Positions 8,945 to 17,545 of a DNA stretch of 64,000 nucleotides are shown one piece after another. The DNA is from UBA11524 sp045132495. Its GTDB lineage: Bacteria; Bacillota; Clostridia; Christensenellales; Aristaeellaceae. The translations under genes were made by a program, and so were the position numbers. Every line of letters starts with the position of its first letter. Position 1 is the first letter of the stretch. The notes below the pieces were generated by a model, which made no database searches, was not told the DNA's origin, and saw only the letters and a program-made list of their open reading frames with translations. The stretch is from positions 1 to 64,000 of the forward strand of contig JBGUSK010000097.1 of assembly GCA_045132495.1 (NCBI GenBank), read 5' to 3'.

Positions 8945-9565
8945 ATGAAACTCGACCCGCCCCGCATCCCGGAAAACCTGACGGAATACTTCGAGCTCCC
9001 TGACGAGGATGAGTTCGAGAACTGCCTCTTCGATGAGGCGGATATGGCCCATGAACGCATGCGTGCCCGGGAATTCCGCGGGTGCGTGTTCCGCAAGTGC
9101 GCGATCACCGACGCCGACCTCACCCGGGCGGGCTTCGTGGACGTGCTCTTCGACCACTGCGACCTGAGCCGCACCACCTTCGAGACCGCCGTGTGCCAGC
9201 GCGTCACCTTCGACACCTGCCGCCTGAGCGGTGCCGACATGGTCAGGATCATCCTGCGCGGCGTGTCCTTCCGCGACTGCAAGGCGGACTACTTGAACCT
9301 CACCGAGGCCAAGCTGGATCGTGTGCAGTTCACCGGCTGTCAGCTGACAGAGGCTGCGCTGGAGTCCGTCATTCTCAAAAATGCCGGGTTTTTCGACTGC
9401 GATCTGACCCGCGCCACCCTCTTCCGCACAAACCTGAAGGGCTTGGACATGACTACCTGCACCCTGGATGGCATCATGGTCAATCTGCCCGACCTGCGGG
9501 GGATGATCGTCACGCCCTTGCAGGCTGCGGAGCTGGCGAAGCTGCTGGGGCTGGTCGTAAAATGA
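8945..9565 (+). CDS. Pentapeptide-repeat protein
   Basis: 206-residue protein made mainly of A(D/N)Lxx-type five-residue repeats (ADLTRAGFVDVLFDHCDLSR, CRLSGADMVR, LNLTEAKLDR, CDLTRATLFRTNLKG), predicted to form a right-handed quadrilateral beta helix. It is unusually Cys-rich for the family. Relatives include DNA-mimic gyrase protectors (Qnr/MfpA) and many proteins of unknown role, so no function is assigned. Start ATG 8945 is preceded by TATGGAGGAATACC. It follows the SNF2 gene by 69 bp in the same direction. Confidence 0.85.
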   Translation: MKLDPPRIPENLTEYFELPDEDEFENCLFDEADMAHERMRAREFRGCVFRKCAITDADLTRAGFVDVLFDHCDLSRTTFETAVCQRVTFDTCRLSGADMVRIILRGVSFRDCKADYLNLTEAKLDRVQFTGCQLTEAALESVILKNAGFFDCDLTRATLFRTNLKGLDMTTCTLDGIMVNLPDLRGMIVTPLQAAELAKLLGLVVK

Positions 9566-9704
9566 ACCCCAAAGGCTCTCCCTCCGGGAGAGCTGTCAGC
9601 GCAAGGTCGGGCTTGCCCGACGAGCGATAGCAAATGCTTGCATTCGCAGAGCGAAGCCTACGGCAGGGCTTAGCCCTGACGCAGGCCGTAAAGCTGACTG
9701 AGTG
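9563..9704. repeat. Expanded dispersed repeat (family R2) with nested hairpins
   Basis: Starts CCCCAAAGGCTCTCCCTCCGG, continues GGGAGAGCTGTCAGC and ends GCTGACTGAGTGGG, so both outer arms of the R2 family are present. Between them lie extra hairpins: GTCGGGCTTGCCCGAC, GCAAATGCTTGCATTCGC, and AGGGCTTAGCCCT. The insertion appears as a long cruciform-like array. It directly abuts the Nudix-HAD ribosome site. Confidence 0.65.
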
Positions 9705-9728
9705 GGCTATGCCACAAAGGAGAAAATC

Positions 9729-10718
9729 ATGATCGAAGTATCCGCCGGCATCGTGCATGACCGCGATGGCCGCATCCTCATCTGCCAGCGGGGCGAGGGC
9801 AGGCACAACGCCCACCTGTGGGAATTCCCCGGCGGTAAGAGGGAGTCGGGCGAATCCCCGGAGGATTGCCTCGTCCGCGAATTGCAGGAGGAGCTCTCCC
9901 TGCCCGTGACCGTGCGCAGAATCCGCTGTACCCGGGAAGCCGAAGGCATCCTGTTCCACTTTATCGACGCGGATACAGACGCACAGCCCGTCCCCACCGA
10001 GCACGAGGACGTGCGGTTCGTCATCCCCCGCGAAATGCTACAATACCCCTTCTGCCCGGCGGATACGCTGGTGGCGCAGCAGCTGGCGTTCAGCGGCGTC
10101 CGCCATGCCTTCTGGGACTTTGACGGCACGCTGCTGGACACCTATCCGGCGATGGTGCGGGCCTTCCTTGCGGGTGCGGCGGAATATGGTATCGCCATGG
10201 CTCCGGAGCGCGCCCTTGCCCTGATGAAGGATACCCTCTGGCACTGCTGTCAGGTGGTCGGCGCGGAACATGATGTGGACGCGCTGGCATTGGTCGCGGC
10301 TTTCCGCCGTCATGAGCAGGACGAGCTGGCAAAGGGGCTGCCGCCCATGCCGGGCGTCCCGGAAGCGCTCGCGGCGATGCGCGATGCAGGCGTGAAGCAC
10401 TACCTTGCCACCCATCGGGATCTGCAGAGCTGCGAGCTGCTGGAAAAGGCAGGGCTGCTGCGATTCTTCAGCGGCTTTGTTACCCAGGAGGACAAGCTGC
10501 CCCGCAAGCCCGCGCCGGATATGCTCATCCATCTGATGGCGAAGCATGGCCTCGATCCGCTGGAATGCGTCATGATCGGCGACCGCCCGCTGGACACGGA
10601 ATCCGGCATGGCGGCGGGCGTCCTCAGCGTGCTGATCGACCCGGAGGGCCGCTTCCCGGAGGGACAGTGTGATCTCCGCATCGCCAATGCTGCGGCGCTG
10701 CCTTCTTTCATCTTGTGA
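9729..10718 (+). CDS. Nudix hydrolase fused to a HAD-family phosphatase
   Basis: Two-domain hydrolase, 329 residues. N-terminal MutT/Nudix domain with box GGKRESGESPEDCLVRELQEEL (about residues 38-60; consensus Gx5Ex7REUxEExG) that cleaves nucleoside diphosphate derivatives. The C-terminal HAD domain (from about residue 130) has motif I DFDGTLLDT, motif II-like LATHRD, a Lys in RKPAPDM and motif III/IV GDRPLDTESG, resembling phosphoglycolate phosphatase/pyrophosphatase-type HADs. Start ATG 9729 follows AAAGGAGAAAATC. The fusion would let one polypeptide hydrolyse a nucleotide pyrophosphate and then the released monophosphate; substrate is unknown. Confidence 0.88.
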   Translation: MIEVSAGIVHDRDGRILICQRGEGRHNAHLWEFPGGKRESGESPEDCLVRELQEELSLPVTVRRIRCTREAEGILFHFIDADTDAQPVPTEHEDVRFVIPREMLQYPFCPADTLVAQQLAFSGVRHAFWDFDGTLLDTYPAMVRAFLAGAAEYGIAMAPERALALMKDTLWHCCQVVGAEHDVDALALVAAFRRHEQDELAKGLPPMPGVPEALAAMRDAGVKHYLATHRDLQSCELLEKAGLLRFFSGFVTQEDKLPRKPAPDMLIHLMAKHGLDPLECVMIGDRPLDTESGMAAGVLSVLIDPEGRFPEGQCDLRIANAAALPSFIL

Positions 10719-10819
10719 TGGACGAATCCGCCAAAGTGTGTTATCATTATTTGTTGTGCGCTTTCAAGCCTGCGCCGCATTCAGCGCGGTGCAACGACTT
10801 ATAATAGGAGTGTTCCCCG

Positions 10820-12844
10820 ATGCGTAAACTGCTCTGTTTTTTGCTGACGCTGCTGTTCCTGCCAGTGATTTCCGTCCAGGCGGAGGGCGCAGCGCTGTCC
10901 ATTGATACCCCGGCAGAGGCCATCCGTCCGGGCAAGGCGTTTCTGCTGAGCTTCACCGTGCCTGCAGAGGGTGAATGCGATCTGCTGCTGCGGGACATGA
11001 CGGGCAATTTCGTCATGGACGTGGTGGCGGACCTGCCTGTGTATGCGGGCCGCAACCAGATGTGGTGGAATGGTACCTCCGGCGGCGTTTCCCCCGCGGA
11101 AGGCGTGTATCAGCTTGCCCTGGTGATGGACGGCGCGGAAAGCTCCTGCACGGTGGTCATCGGCAGCCATGCTCCCTATCTGACCAGCATTGTCCCCACG
11201 AAGGACGCGGAAAGCAAGACCATGACCATCGACTTCTATGCCAGCGTCGAGGGCCTGCTGTCCGTGGGCGTATGGAGCGGCAACGTCTGGTCGCTGCTGG
11301 AGAACCGCAATGTGTCCGGGGGCATGAATCGCCTGGTGTGGGATGCGTCCGACATGACTGAGGGCACCACCGCCCTGACGCTGACCCTGACCGACGGCAC
11401 CGGCTTCTCCTCCAACGAGGAGCATATCGGTGTTAGCCCGGAGGACTTCGGCATCGAGTTTGCCACGCCTGTCCCCGAGGCGACGCCCATCCCCACGCAA
11501 TACGTCCTCACCCCTGTGGACGTGCTGACTGCCACGCCTATTCCCGAGGTCACCGAGGAACCGGAAGCCGCTGATGAGCAGGCCGAGGGCTTTGAGGAGG
11601 TCATCGAGATCGATCACTCTGACGCGGAGGAGGTCGATGCGGCGCCCACGGCAACCCCTGTTCCAGCGCCCACCACCCCGCCGGAGATCGTCTTTACTCC
11701 CTCCTACGGCAGTCCCTATCCTCTCACGGAGAAGGACAAGGGCACCTATTGGGGCACTCCCATGGACATTACCGACGAGGAAGCTATCTGGACGATGCTC
11801 ACCGCGCCCTTCACCTATTATAAGGCCAAGGATGACGCGGCAAACATCCAGCGCAAGATCTATGCCGAGCCCAGCGACAAGAGCCGTCAAATCGGCGTGA
11901 TCACCTGCACCAGCCAGTCCGTCCGCGTGATAGAGGAGCTGGACAACGGCTGGTCGCTGATCGAGACCTACTCTTCCACCTTCCATGACAACTCCGTGGA
12001 TGCATGGAACATGCTCATCCAGGGCTATGTGAAAACCAGCAACCTGCGGACAAAGCAGGTCAACGAGAAATACCACATCGTTGTGGACAAGCTGACCCAG
12101 CGGCTCTACCTGTTTGGCGATGGCAAGCTGATCACCACGCTCCTGGTATCCACCGGCCTTTCCAACGAGACGCAGCCCTACAATGAGACCCGCTCCGGCG
12201 ATTTCCTCTATATCAGCCCCACCGGCGGCTTCTGGTCGGATAACATGTTTGCTCCCATGGGCATGAAGTTCAACGACGGCGATCTGCTGCATGAGGTGCC
12301 CTACGTCCAGCGCAAGGGCAGCAAAACCAAGATCTACACCACAACCGAGCCCTTCCTGGGCCAGCGCGCCAGCCACGGCTGCATCCGCGTGCAGCGCAAG
12401 CTCAATGCTGATGGCTATAACATGGAGTGGATCTGGGACAACCGCAAGGACATCGGCCGCATCGTGGTCTGGGAGGACTGGCAGGGCCGTCAGGTTGCCT
12501 ATCCGGCGGATGACACCGTCCTGTATTATAACGCTGACGGCGGCTCCTACTACCACAAGGAAGACCACTGCGACAGCGCCAAGGATCATATCGAGTTCAC
12601 TCCCTTCACCTATGCTGAGCTGGACACGGGCGACTATGCCAAGCTGGAGTTCTGTCCCTACTGTGCTCCTGCGATGCGCCGGGCGGAGATCGACAAGATC
12701 AACGAGGCCCATGCCTTTGGCGGCGATCATGACCCCATCCTCACCGCTGCCCGCCAGAAGTGGCTGAACAAGGTCATCAAGGACTACGGCTACGATGCCC
12801 TCACGGACGGCGAAAAGCGCTATTACCAGGGCGAGGCTGAATAA
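10820..12844 (+). CDS. Secreted L,D-transpeptidase (YkuD) with FlgD-like and SH3-like modules
   Basis: 674-residue exported cell-wall enzyme. Signal peptide (residues 1-22, LLCFLLTLLFLPVISVQAEG) is followed by two FlgD-Ig/beta-sandwich segments (for example FVMDVVADLPVYAGRNQMWW). A Thr/Pro/Glu-rich linker with 'ATPVPEATPIPT' repeats comes next, then an SH3-like region, then a YkuD domain whose catalytic motif SHGCIRVQ has Cys near residue 522. The YkuD domain makes 3-3 cross-links or attaches proteins to peptidoglycan. The last 130 residues carry CPYC and are unfamiliar. The ATG is preceded by ATAGGAGTGTTCCCCG. cvpA follows 35 bp downstream, likely in one operon. Confidence 0.9.
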   Translation: MRKLLCFLLTLLFLPVISVQAEGAALSIDTPAEAIRPGKAFLLSFTVPAEGECDLLLRDMTGNFVMDVVADLPVYAGRNQMWWNGTSGGVSPAEGVYQLALVMDGAESSCTVVIGSHAPYLTSIVPTKDAESKTMTIDFYASVEGLLSVGVWSGNVWSLLENRNVSGGMNRLVWDASDMTEGTTALTLTLTDGTGFSSNEEHIGVSPEDFGIEFATPVPEATPIPTQYVLTPVDVLTATPIPEVTEEPEAADEQAEGFEEVIEIDHSDAEEVDAAPTATPVPAPTTPPEIVFTPSYGSPYPLTEKDKGTYWGTPMDITDEEAIWTMLTAPFTYYKAKDDAANIQRKIYAEPSDKSRQIGVITCTSQSVRVIEELDNGWSLIETYSSTFHDNSVDAWNMLIQGYVKTSNLRTKQVNEKYHIVVDKLTQRLYLFGDGKLITTLLVSTGLSNETQPYNETRSGDFLYISPTGGFWSDNMFAPMGMKFNDGDLLHEVPYVQRKGSKTKIYTTTEPFLGQRASHGCIRVQRKLNADGYNMEWIWDNRKDIGRIVVWEDWQGRQVAYPADDTVLYYNADGGSYYHKEDHCDSAKDHIEFTPFTYAELDTGDYAKLEFCPYCAPAMRRAEIDKINEAHAFGGDHDPILTAARQKWLNKVIKDYGYDALTDGEKRYYQGEAE

Positions 12845-12879
12845 GGCCTGTCTGCAGGTCTGAAAAAGGAGGTATTCCC

Positions 12880-13593
12880 TTGAACATCGTGGACTATGTG
12901 ATCATCGGCGTGGTGGCGATCTCGGTGCTCTTCGGGCTGTACCGCGGATTCGTTTCCAGCGTGCTTTCCATGGGCGGCGGGCTGATCTCCTTTCTGTCCT
13001 CCTTTGCGCTCTATCCCAAGCTGGCTGCGCTGATCCAGAACAATCAGGAGCTGCAGCGTACCCTGCTGCACTACACCGACGCTTCCTCCCGCATCGGCGA
13101 CCTTGAATTGGCGTTGACGAATGTCATCAACCTTGGCCGGGAGGGTATTGAGCAGGTGCTGCAGAACGTGAGCCTCCCTGCGCCGCTGGATTCCATCCTG
13201 CAGGTGAATCTGGAGAATCTGGTGTATGGCACCTCAGGTGCGGCCACCACCGTCTCCGATTACGTCAGCCAGACCATCCTTCAGGCCAGCATCAACATCA
13301 TCTGCTTCCTGGTGTGCTTCGCAGGGCTGTACATCGTCATCTCCCTGGCGCTGAATCTGATCCGGGCGGTGTTCCGCTTCCCGGTACTCAAGCAGCTGGA
13401 CAGCCTGGCAGGCGGCGTATTCGGATTGCTTCGCGGTATCCTGCTGTGCCTGGTGGTCTTCACGCTGATCCCTCTGGTTCAGACGATGATCCCCCTGGAC
13501 GTCATCACCGGGCTGCTGGACGAAAGCCAGCTTGCGCCCATCTTCATGAACGGCAACCTCATCACCGCCATCATGAACAAGCAGCTGTTCTAA
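12880..13593 (+). CDS. cvpA: CvpA-family membrane protein
   Basis: Colicin V production/CvpA family inner-membrane protein, 237 residues, with four hydrophobic segments (IIGVVAISVLFGLYRGFVSSV, LISFLSSFAL, IICFLVCFAGLYIVISLAL, GLLRGILLCLVVFTLIPLV). The 'GLYRGF' and 'G.LRG' elements are the family signature. A TTG start at 12880 sits 7 bp after AAAGGAGG. Its molecular role is unsettled; relatives affect envelope integrity. The upstream L,D-transpeptidase suggests a shared cell-envelope task. Confidence 0.88.
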   Translation: MNIVDYVIIGVVAISVLFGLYRGFVSSVLSMGGGLISFLSSFALYPKLAALIQNNQELQRTLLHYTDASSRIGDLELALTNVINLGREGIEQVLQNVSLPAPLDSILQVNLENLVYGTSGAATTVSDYVSQTILQASINIICFLVCFAGLYIVISLALNLIRAVFRFPVLKQLDSLAGGVFGLLRGILLCLVVFTLIPLVQTMIPLDVITGLLDESQLAPIFMNGNLITAIMNKQLF

Positions 13594-13608
13594 CGCTCAA
13601 ATAATAGA

Positions 13609-13638
13609 GGAGTGAGCCGATCGTGGCTCACTCCTTTT
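13609..13638 (+). terminator. Terminator after cvpA
   Basis: GGAGTGAGCC...GGCTCACTCC perfect 10-bp stem followed by TTTTG. Confidence 0.8.
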
Positions 13639-13690
13639 GTATGTCTGAGGGAGACTGTGCAAGCAGCAGCAAAGCCAGCTGACAAAGGAA

Positions 13691-13735
13691 CAAAAAACCG
13701 CCCCTGTCCTGTGTAGTTGCAGGACAGGGGCGGGG
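13691..13735 (-). terminator. Terminator after alaS
   Basis: 14-bp perfect stem CCGCCCCTGTCCTG / CAGGACAGGGGCGG with an adjoining A-run on the plus strand (T-run in the alaS transcript). It lies 18 bp past the alaS stop, so nothing more of alaS follows. Confidence 0.85.
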
Positions 13736-13752
13736 TCTTCGACACTTTTCTT

Positions 13753-15717
13753 TTACTTAATAACAGCCTTGATGCGGCGCACACCCGCAGAAGAGGACTC
13801 TTCCTTCTGGATCTTGAAGGAGCCCAGGTCGCCGGTGTTCTCGGCATGGGGGCCGCCGCAGATCTCGAAGGAGTACTCGCCCATCTTGTAGGTGCGGACC
13901 TTCTCGCCGTACTTGGACTCGAACAGACCGATCGCGCCCTTTTCCTTGGCCTCGGGCACGGTCATCTCCTCGCATACGACGGGAACCTTCGCCTCAATGG
14001 CGACGTTCACCAGGCGCTCGACCTCGTCGATCTCCTCGCGGGTCATCTTGCGGCCGAAGGAGAAGTCGAAGCGCAGACGCTCGGCGGTGATGTTGGAGCC
14101 CTTCTGGGCAACCTCGTCGCCCAGCACCTTGCGCAGCGCAGAGTGCAGCAGGTGGGTGGCGGTGTGGAGCTTGGCAGTCTGCTCGCTGTGGTCGGCCAGG
14201 CCGCCCTTGAACTTCTGCTCAGCGCCCTGGTGGGACAGCTCCTGATGCTTCTTGAAGCGTTCAGCGAAGTCCGCCTCGTCCACCGTCAGGCCCTTCTCGG
14301 CGGCCAGCTCGATGGTCATCTCGATCGGGAAGCCGAAGGTGTCGTAGAGCTTGAAGGCGCTGCGGCCGTCCAGCACGTTGAGGGACGCCATGCGGGCGTT
14401 CAAGGCGGCGACCAGGGCAGCCTCGTCAGCGGCGCTGGCAGCCTCGATGATGGGCATCATGTCGGGAGAGGGACGGAGCTTCTTCACCTTGGCCATCTCC
14501 TGGGCGAAGGCGATCTTGTCCTCGGCGTTGAGGATGGACTCCAGCAGGGCCTTGGTGTTCACGGTGTTGTTGTACACCTTGTCGAACTCCTTCTCGCCCT
14601 GCTTGAGGGTGCGGGCAAAGCGGCCTTCCTCCAGCTTGAGCTGCTCGGTGACGAAGGCGGCGTTGCGCTCCAGCTCGGGGTACACGGCCTTGTACTGGTC
14701 GATAATGACCTGGGCGATCTCGGCGGTGAAGCCTTCAGCCATGCCCAGGGACATGCCGTAGCGGACGGCACGGCGGATCAGGCGGCGCAGGATGTAGCCC
14801 TGGTCGGTGTTGGAGGGAGACACGCCGCGGTCGTCGCCCAGAATGAAGGTGGAGGTGCGCAGGTGGTCAGCCACGACGCGGAAGGCGCGGGTGGTGGCCT
14901 CGTCGTCCTCATAGCCCTTGCCGGACAGCTCGGCGATCTTGGCGATGATGCCGGTGAAGGCGTCGGTCTCGTACACGGTCTTCTTTCCGGTCAGCACGCA
15001 GATGGTGCGCTCCAGGCCCATGCCGGTATCGACGTTCTTCTTCTCCAGCGGGATGAAGGTGCCGTCCTTCTGCTTGTTGTACTGCATGAACACGTCGTTC
15101 CAGATCTCCAGGTAACGGCCGCAGGAGCAGGCAGGGGAGCAATTGGGGCCGCAGGGGGCCTTGTCGCGGATGATGAACATCTCAGTGTCAGGGCCACAGG
15201 GGCCGGTCTGGCCGGCGGGGCCCCACCAGTTATTCTCCTTGGGCAGGTAGAAGATATGATCCTCCGCCACGCCCATGGAACGCCAGATGTCGTGGGCTTC
15301 CTCGTCACGGGGGCAGTCCTCATCGCCGGCGAAGACGGAGAAGGCCAGCTTGTCCTTGTCCAGGCCGAGGTAATCGGGGCTGGTCAGGAACTCCCAGGAC
15401 CAGGAGATGGCTTCCTTCTTGAAGTAATCGCCGAGGCTCCAGTTGCCCAGCATTTCGAAGAAGGTCAGGTGAGAAGGATCGCCCACTTCCTCGATATCGC
15501 CGGTACGGATGCACTTCTGCACGTCGGTCAGGCGGGTGCCGGCGGGATGGGGAGTGCCCATCAGGTAGGGCACCAGGGGATGCATGCCGGCGGTGGTGAA
15601 CAGGACGGTGGGGTCATTCTCGGGGATGATGGAAGCAGACTGGATGCGATGATGTCCCTTGGACTCCATGAAGGACTGGAACATTTCGCGCAGCTGCGCG
15701 GAGGTGATGTTCTTCAT
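13753..15717 (-). CDS. alaS: Alanyl-tRNA synthetase, short form without the C-Ala domain
   Basis: Charges tRNA-Ala with alanine. 654 residues against about 870 in ordinary bacterial AlaRS. The catalytic core is complete (FTTAGMHPLVPYL, HLTFFEMLGNWSLGDYFKKE, TGPCGPDTEMF, NVDTGMGLERT). The editing domain follows with HTATHLLHSALRK (HxxxH) and CGGPHAENTGDLGSFKI (Cys/His pair). The protein ends with GVRRIKAVIK right after the editing domain, and a strong terminator comes next, so the DHHA1/C-Ala domain is absent. The block 'QKCIRTGDIEEVGD' differs from the common bacterial version and recalls the short AlaRS type of CPR bacteria (from memory). Start ATG 15717; an AAGGGAGTACCAAT ribosome site precedes it. 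Confidence 0.93.
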   Translation of the reverse strand: MKNITSAQLREMFQSFMESKGHHRIQSASIIPENDPTVLFTTAGMHPLVPYLMGTPHPAGTRLTDVQKCIRTGDIEEVGDPSHLTFFEMLGNWSLGDYFKKEAISWSWEFLTSPDYLGLDKDKLAFSVFAGDEDCPRDEEAHDIWRSMGVAEDHIFYLPKENNWWGPAGQTGPCGPDTEMFIIRDKAPCGPNCSPACSCGRYLEIWNDVFMQYNKQKDGTFIPLEKKNVDTGMGLERTICVLTGKKTVYETDAFTGIIAKIAELSGKGYEDDEATTRAFRVVADHLRTSTFILGDDRGVSPSNTDQGYILRRLIRRAVRYGMSLGMAEGFTAEIAQVIIDQYKAVYPELERNAAFVTEQLKLEEGRFARTLKQGEKEFDKVYNNTVNTKALLESILNAEDKIAFAQEMAKVKKLRPSPDMMPIIEAASAADEAALVAALNARMASLNVLDGRSAFKLYDTFGFPIEMTIELAAEKGLTVDEADFAERFKKHQELSHQGAEQKFKGGLADHSEQTAKLHTATHLLHSALRKVLGDEVAQKGSNITAERLRFDFSFGRKMTREEIDEVERLVNVAIEAKVPVVCEEMTVPEAKEKGAIGLFESKYGEKVRTYKMGEYSFEICGGPHAENTGDLGSFKIQKEESSSAGVRRIKAVIK

Positions 15718-15774
15718 ATTGGTACTCCCTTCGGTATGGAAAGCCGGTGAAGGCTTAAATTTGCGTCACCGTTT

Positions 15775-15803
15775 ATTATAGCATCGCTTAAAGGGTTTTG
15801 CAA
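15775..15803 (-). promoter_or_regulatory. alaS promoter
   Basis: Minus-strand TTGCAA (15803-15798), 17-bp spacer, TATAAT (15780-15775), 58 bp upstream of the start codon. The leader is too short for a T-box. Confidence 0.75.
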
Positions 15804-15808
15804 GAGGG

Positions 15809-15877
15809 GCGGAGCCAAAAAAGGGTCAAGGGGCGAGTGCCCCTTGCGCGGGTGGAGGGGCGGCGTCAGCCCCTCCT
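15809..15877. repeat. Dispersed hairpin repeat family R1, copy 2
   Basis: GGCGGAGCC, AAAAAAGGGTCAAGGGG, loop, CCCCTTGCGCGGG, then GGAGGGGC...GCCCCTCC. Same order of elements as the minus strand of 2907-2968. Confidence 0.65.
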
Positions 15878-15956
15878 GAGGTACAGGGGCATCGTGCAGG
15901 AGCGGATCCTCAATGGGGAGCTGGCGAAGGCAAAGCACAGCTGCAAGGGGACCGAC

Positions 15957-16025
15957 GAAAGCCTCCCTCTCGAGGGAGGTGGATTCGTGAGGTCGCCCTT
16001 GACCGAACGAAGACGGAGGGAGTTT
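15957..16025. repeat. Dispersed hairpin repeat family R3
   Basis: GAAAGCCTCCCTCTCGAGGG hairpin, then AGGTGGATTCGTGAGG, a spacer with TTGACCGAACGAAG, then GACGGAGGGAGTTT. This layout (CCTCCCTC hairpin...ACGGAGGGAG) is one I have seen as a common intergenic repeat in gut Clostridia. Confidence 0.55.
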
Positions 16026-16323
16026 CCCGGTCAGCATGCGCATCTTTTCTTTTGCTGATTGTCTTCCGTGCTGCCTCTTCTTTCTCAACCCTGAGAAAGA
16101 AGCAAAGAGGGCCAGAGGGGGTGGCCTAAGTTGCGCCTGGTGGATGCCACCCCCTCTGGACTCCCCCTGTCGCTCCAGTCTTGTCCTTTGTCAGGATTGT
16201 CCTCGCTCCATACGCTTCGCGGGGGCGGACCGCAACTTGACTTTTCCTTTGTTTGTCGGTTCGCCGCTCCCCTGTACGGCGTCGCGGCGCGGCTGGAACT
16301 GCACGTGCCTTTGCGGCTGGGTT
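16026..16323. repeat. Gene-free stretch with two perfect inverted repeats
   Basis: 16077-16102: CTTCTTTCTCA, ACCC loop, TGAGAAAGAAG (11-bp perfect stem). 16112-16159: CCAGAGGGGGTGGC and GCCACCCCCTCTGG (14-bp perfect arms, 20-nt loop). No supported coding frame was found between alaS and the GH105 gene; part of this may terminate the GH105 operon. Confidence 0.55.
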
Positions 16324-17262
16324 TTAGAGGGACAGAGGTTCTCTGGCGGCTTCCATAAGGATGTGGAAGGCTTGTCCTTCCGGGGCGACGCCGGGCTTGT
16401 CGAAGGAGGGCGCGCCGCAGACGTTGCGCACCAGTCCGTAGGCATCCACCTCAGCGAGGGCGGCAGCACGCGCCTTTTCTGCATACGGCAGCAGCGCTTC
16501 ATCCAGCCAGCCGCCGGATATACCACGGTAGATGGTGTAGGCCAGCATCTGGGCGAAGTTGACTTCCCGGAAGGTCGTCGGATCATCCAGCACATCGTGG
16601 AATGCGCCGTCGGTCAGCTGGTGGGGGAGGGCGGCTTCGATCAGTGCCTTCACCCGGTTGATCAGCCGTGCCCGGCCGGGGTGCTTCTCCGGCAGCAGCG
16701 AGATCACCCGGCCCATGCCAGCCATGGCCCAGCCGTTGCCGACAGCCCATGCGTCGCGGCGCAGGAACCGGTTCTCGGCGTCGCTCCACTGGTGGGCAAG
16801 CAGCCCATTTTCCGGGGTGTGCAGGATGTGCCAGTAGCCGTCCAGCTGGCGCATGGCTTCGTCGTATTCGCCCGCGCGGGCAAGGAAGGGCGGCAGCATG
16901 TACATCGAGTCCACCCAGATGAGCTGTCCATTAAGGAAGTGGTACACCACGCCGTCTGCGTTGCGGGGTGCGTCCGTCATGGCCCAGCGAAGCAGCTTGT
17001 CCCGGGCCTGGCACAGGAAGGGGTCGCCGGTCTGTTCGGCGGCGAAGATCAGCGCCTCGCCGATGGCGCAGGGGTCGGTCACGGCGGTGGAGTCGCCGAT
17101 GTGGCAGCAGCGTCCGTCGGGTTGCTGACGGTTCGCGCCCTCGATGGCCATGGCGATGGCGATATCGTGGTCGTCCGCCTCCAGGAAGGCCTGGGCTGTC
17201 ACACCCTGCTCCCAGTTGTAGCGCTGCATGGACAACAGCGCCGTCTTGATACGGTTTATCAT
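16324..17262 (-). CDS. GH105/GH88-like unsaturated glucuronyl or rhamnogalacturonyl hydrolase
   Basis: 312-residue (alpha/alpha)6-barrel hydrolase that removes the unsaturated uronic acid left by polysaccharide lyases. Family features: RYNWEQGVTAQAFLEA, WVDSMYMLPPFLARAG with the likely catalytic Asp, and AWAVGNGWAMAGMGR. No signal peptide, so it acts on imported oligosaccharides. Its ATG overlaps the stop of the upstream small gene (TGATG), giving translational coupling. Last gene of a three-gene operon with an oxidoreductase, opposite a GH42 galactosidase, consistent with pectin or host-glycan use. Confidence 0.88.
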   Translation of the reverse strand: MINRIKTALLSMQRYNWEQGVTAQAFLEADDHDIAIAMAIEGANRQQPDGRCCHIGDSTAVTDPCAIGEALIFAAEQTGDPFLCQARDKLLRWAMTDAPRNADGVVYHFLNGQLIWVDSMYMLPPFLARAGEYDEAMRQLDGYWHILHTPENGLLAHQWSDAENRFLRRDAWAVGNGWAMAGMGRVISLLPEKHPGRARLINRVKALIEAALPHQLTDGAFHDVLDDPTTFREVNFAQMLAYTIYRGISGGWLDEALLPYAEKARAAALAEVDAYGLVRNVCGAPSFDKPGVAPEGQAFHILMEAAREPLSL

Positions 17263-17534
17263 CAGATCAATCCTGCTTTACTGAGTTGTTCTTTCAGCTT
17301 CTTGATTTCTGCGTGTTTATCATAGTGTTGCTTACTGGGGCGACAATGCTGCATCGGCGCAATGAGCTCATAGAGCGCTTTTACGCTGTGCGTTTCAAAA
17401 TAGTCAGCGGGCAGTGATATATCCACTTCTGTTCCGTAGCATCCATCTGTTGGTGAAATGTGATGCCAGACCCGGAAACAATGATCCTCCATACGGCAGA
17501 GCAGATAGTCCCAACCCTCGATGGTGATGATCAT
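17262..17534 (-). CDS. Small protein of the GH105 operon, unknown function
   Basis: 90 residues: begins MIITIEGWDYLLCRMEDHCF, contains an aromatic, beta-rich first half and ends in a charged helix (KQHYDKHAEIKKLKEQLSKAG). No family recognised. It starts 11 bp after the oxidoreductase stop with a GGAGG site, and its stop overlaps the GH105 start. No signal or membrane segment; presumably a soluble accessory of the glycan locus. Confidence 0.7.
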   Translation of the reverse strand: MIITIEGWDYLLCRMEDHCFRVWHHISPTDGCYGTEVDISLPADYFETHSVKALYELIAPMQHCRPSKQHYDKHAEIKKLKEQLSKAGLI

Positions 17535-17545
17535 GGGCGCCTCCT

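Noticed and set aside
15718..15774. T-box leader for alaS
   Set aside because: Leader is under 60 nt and has no AGGGTGG-type sequence.
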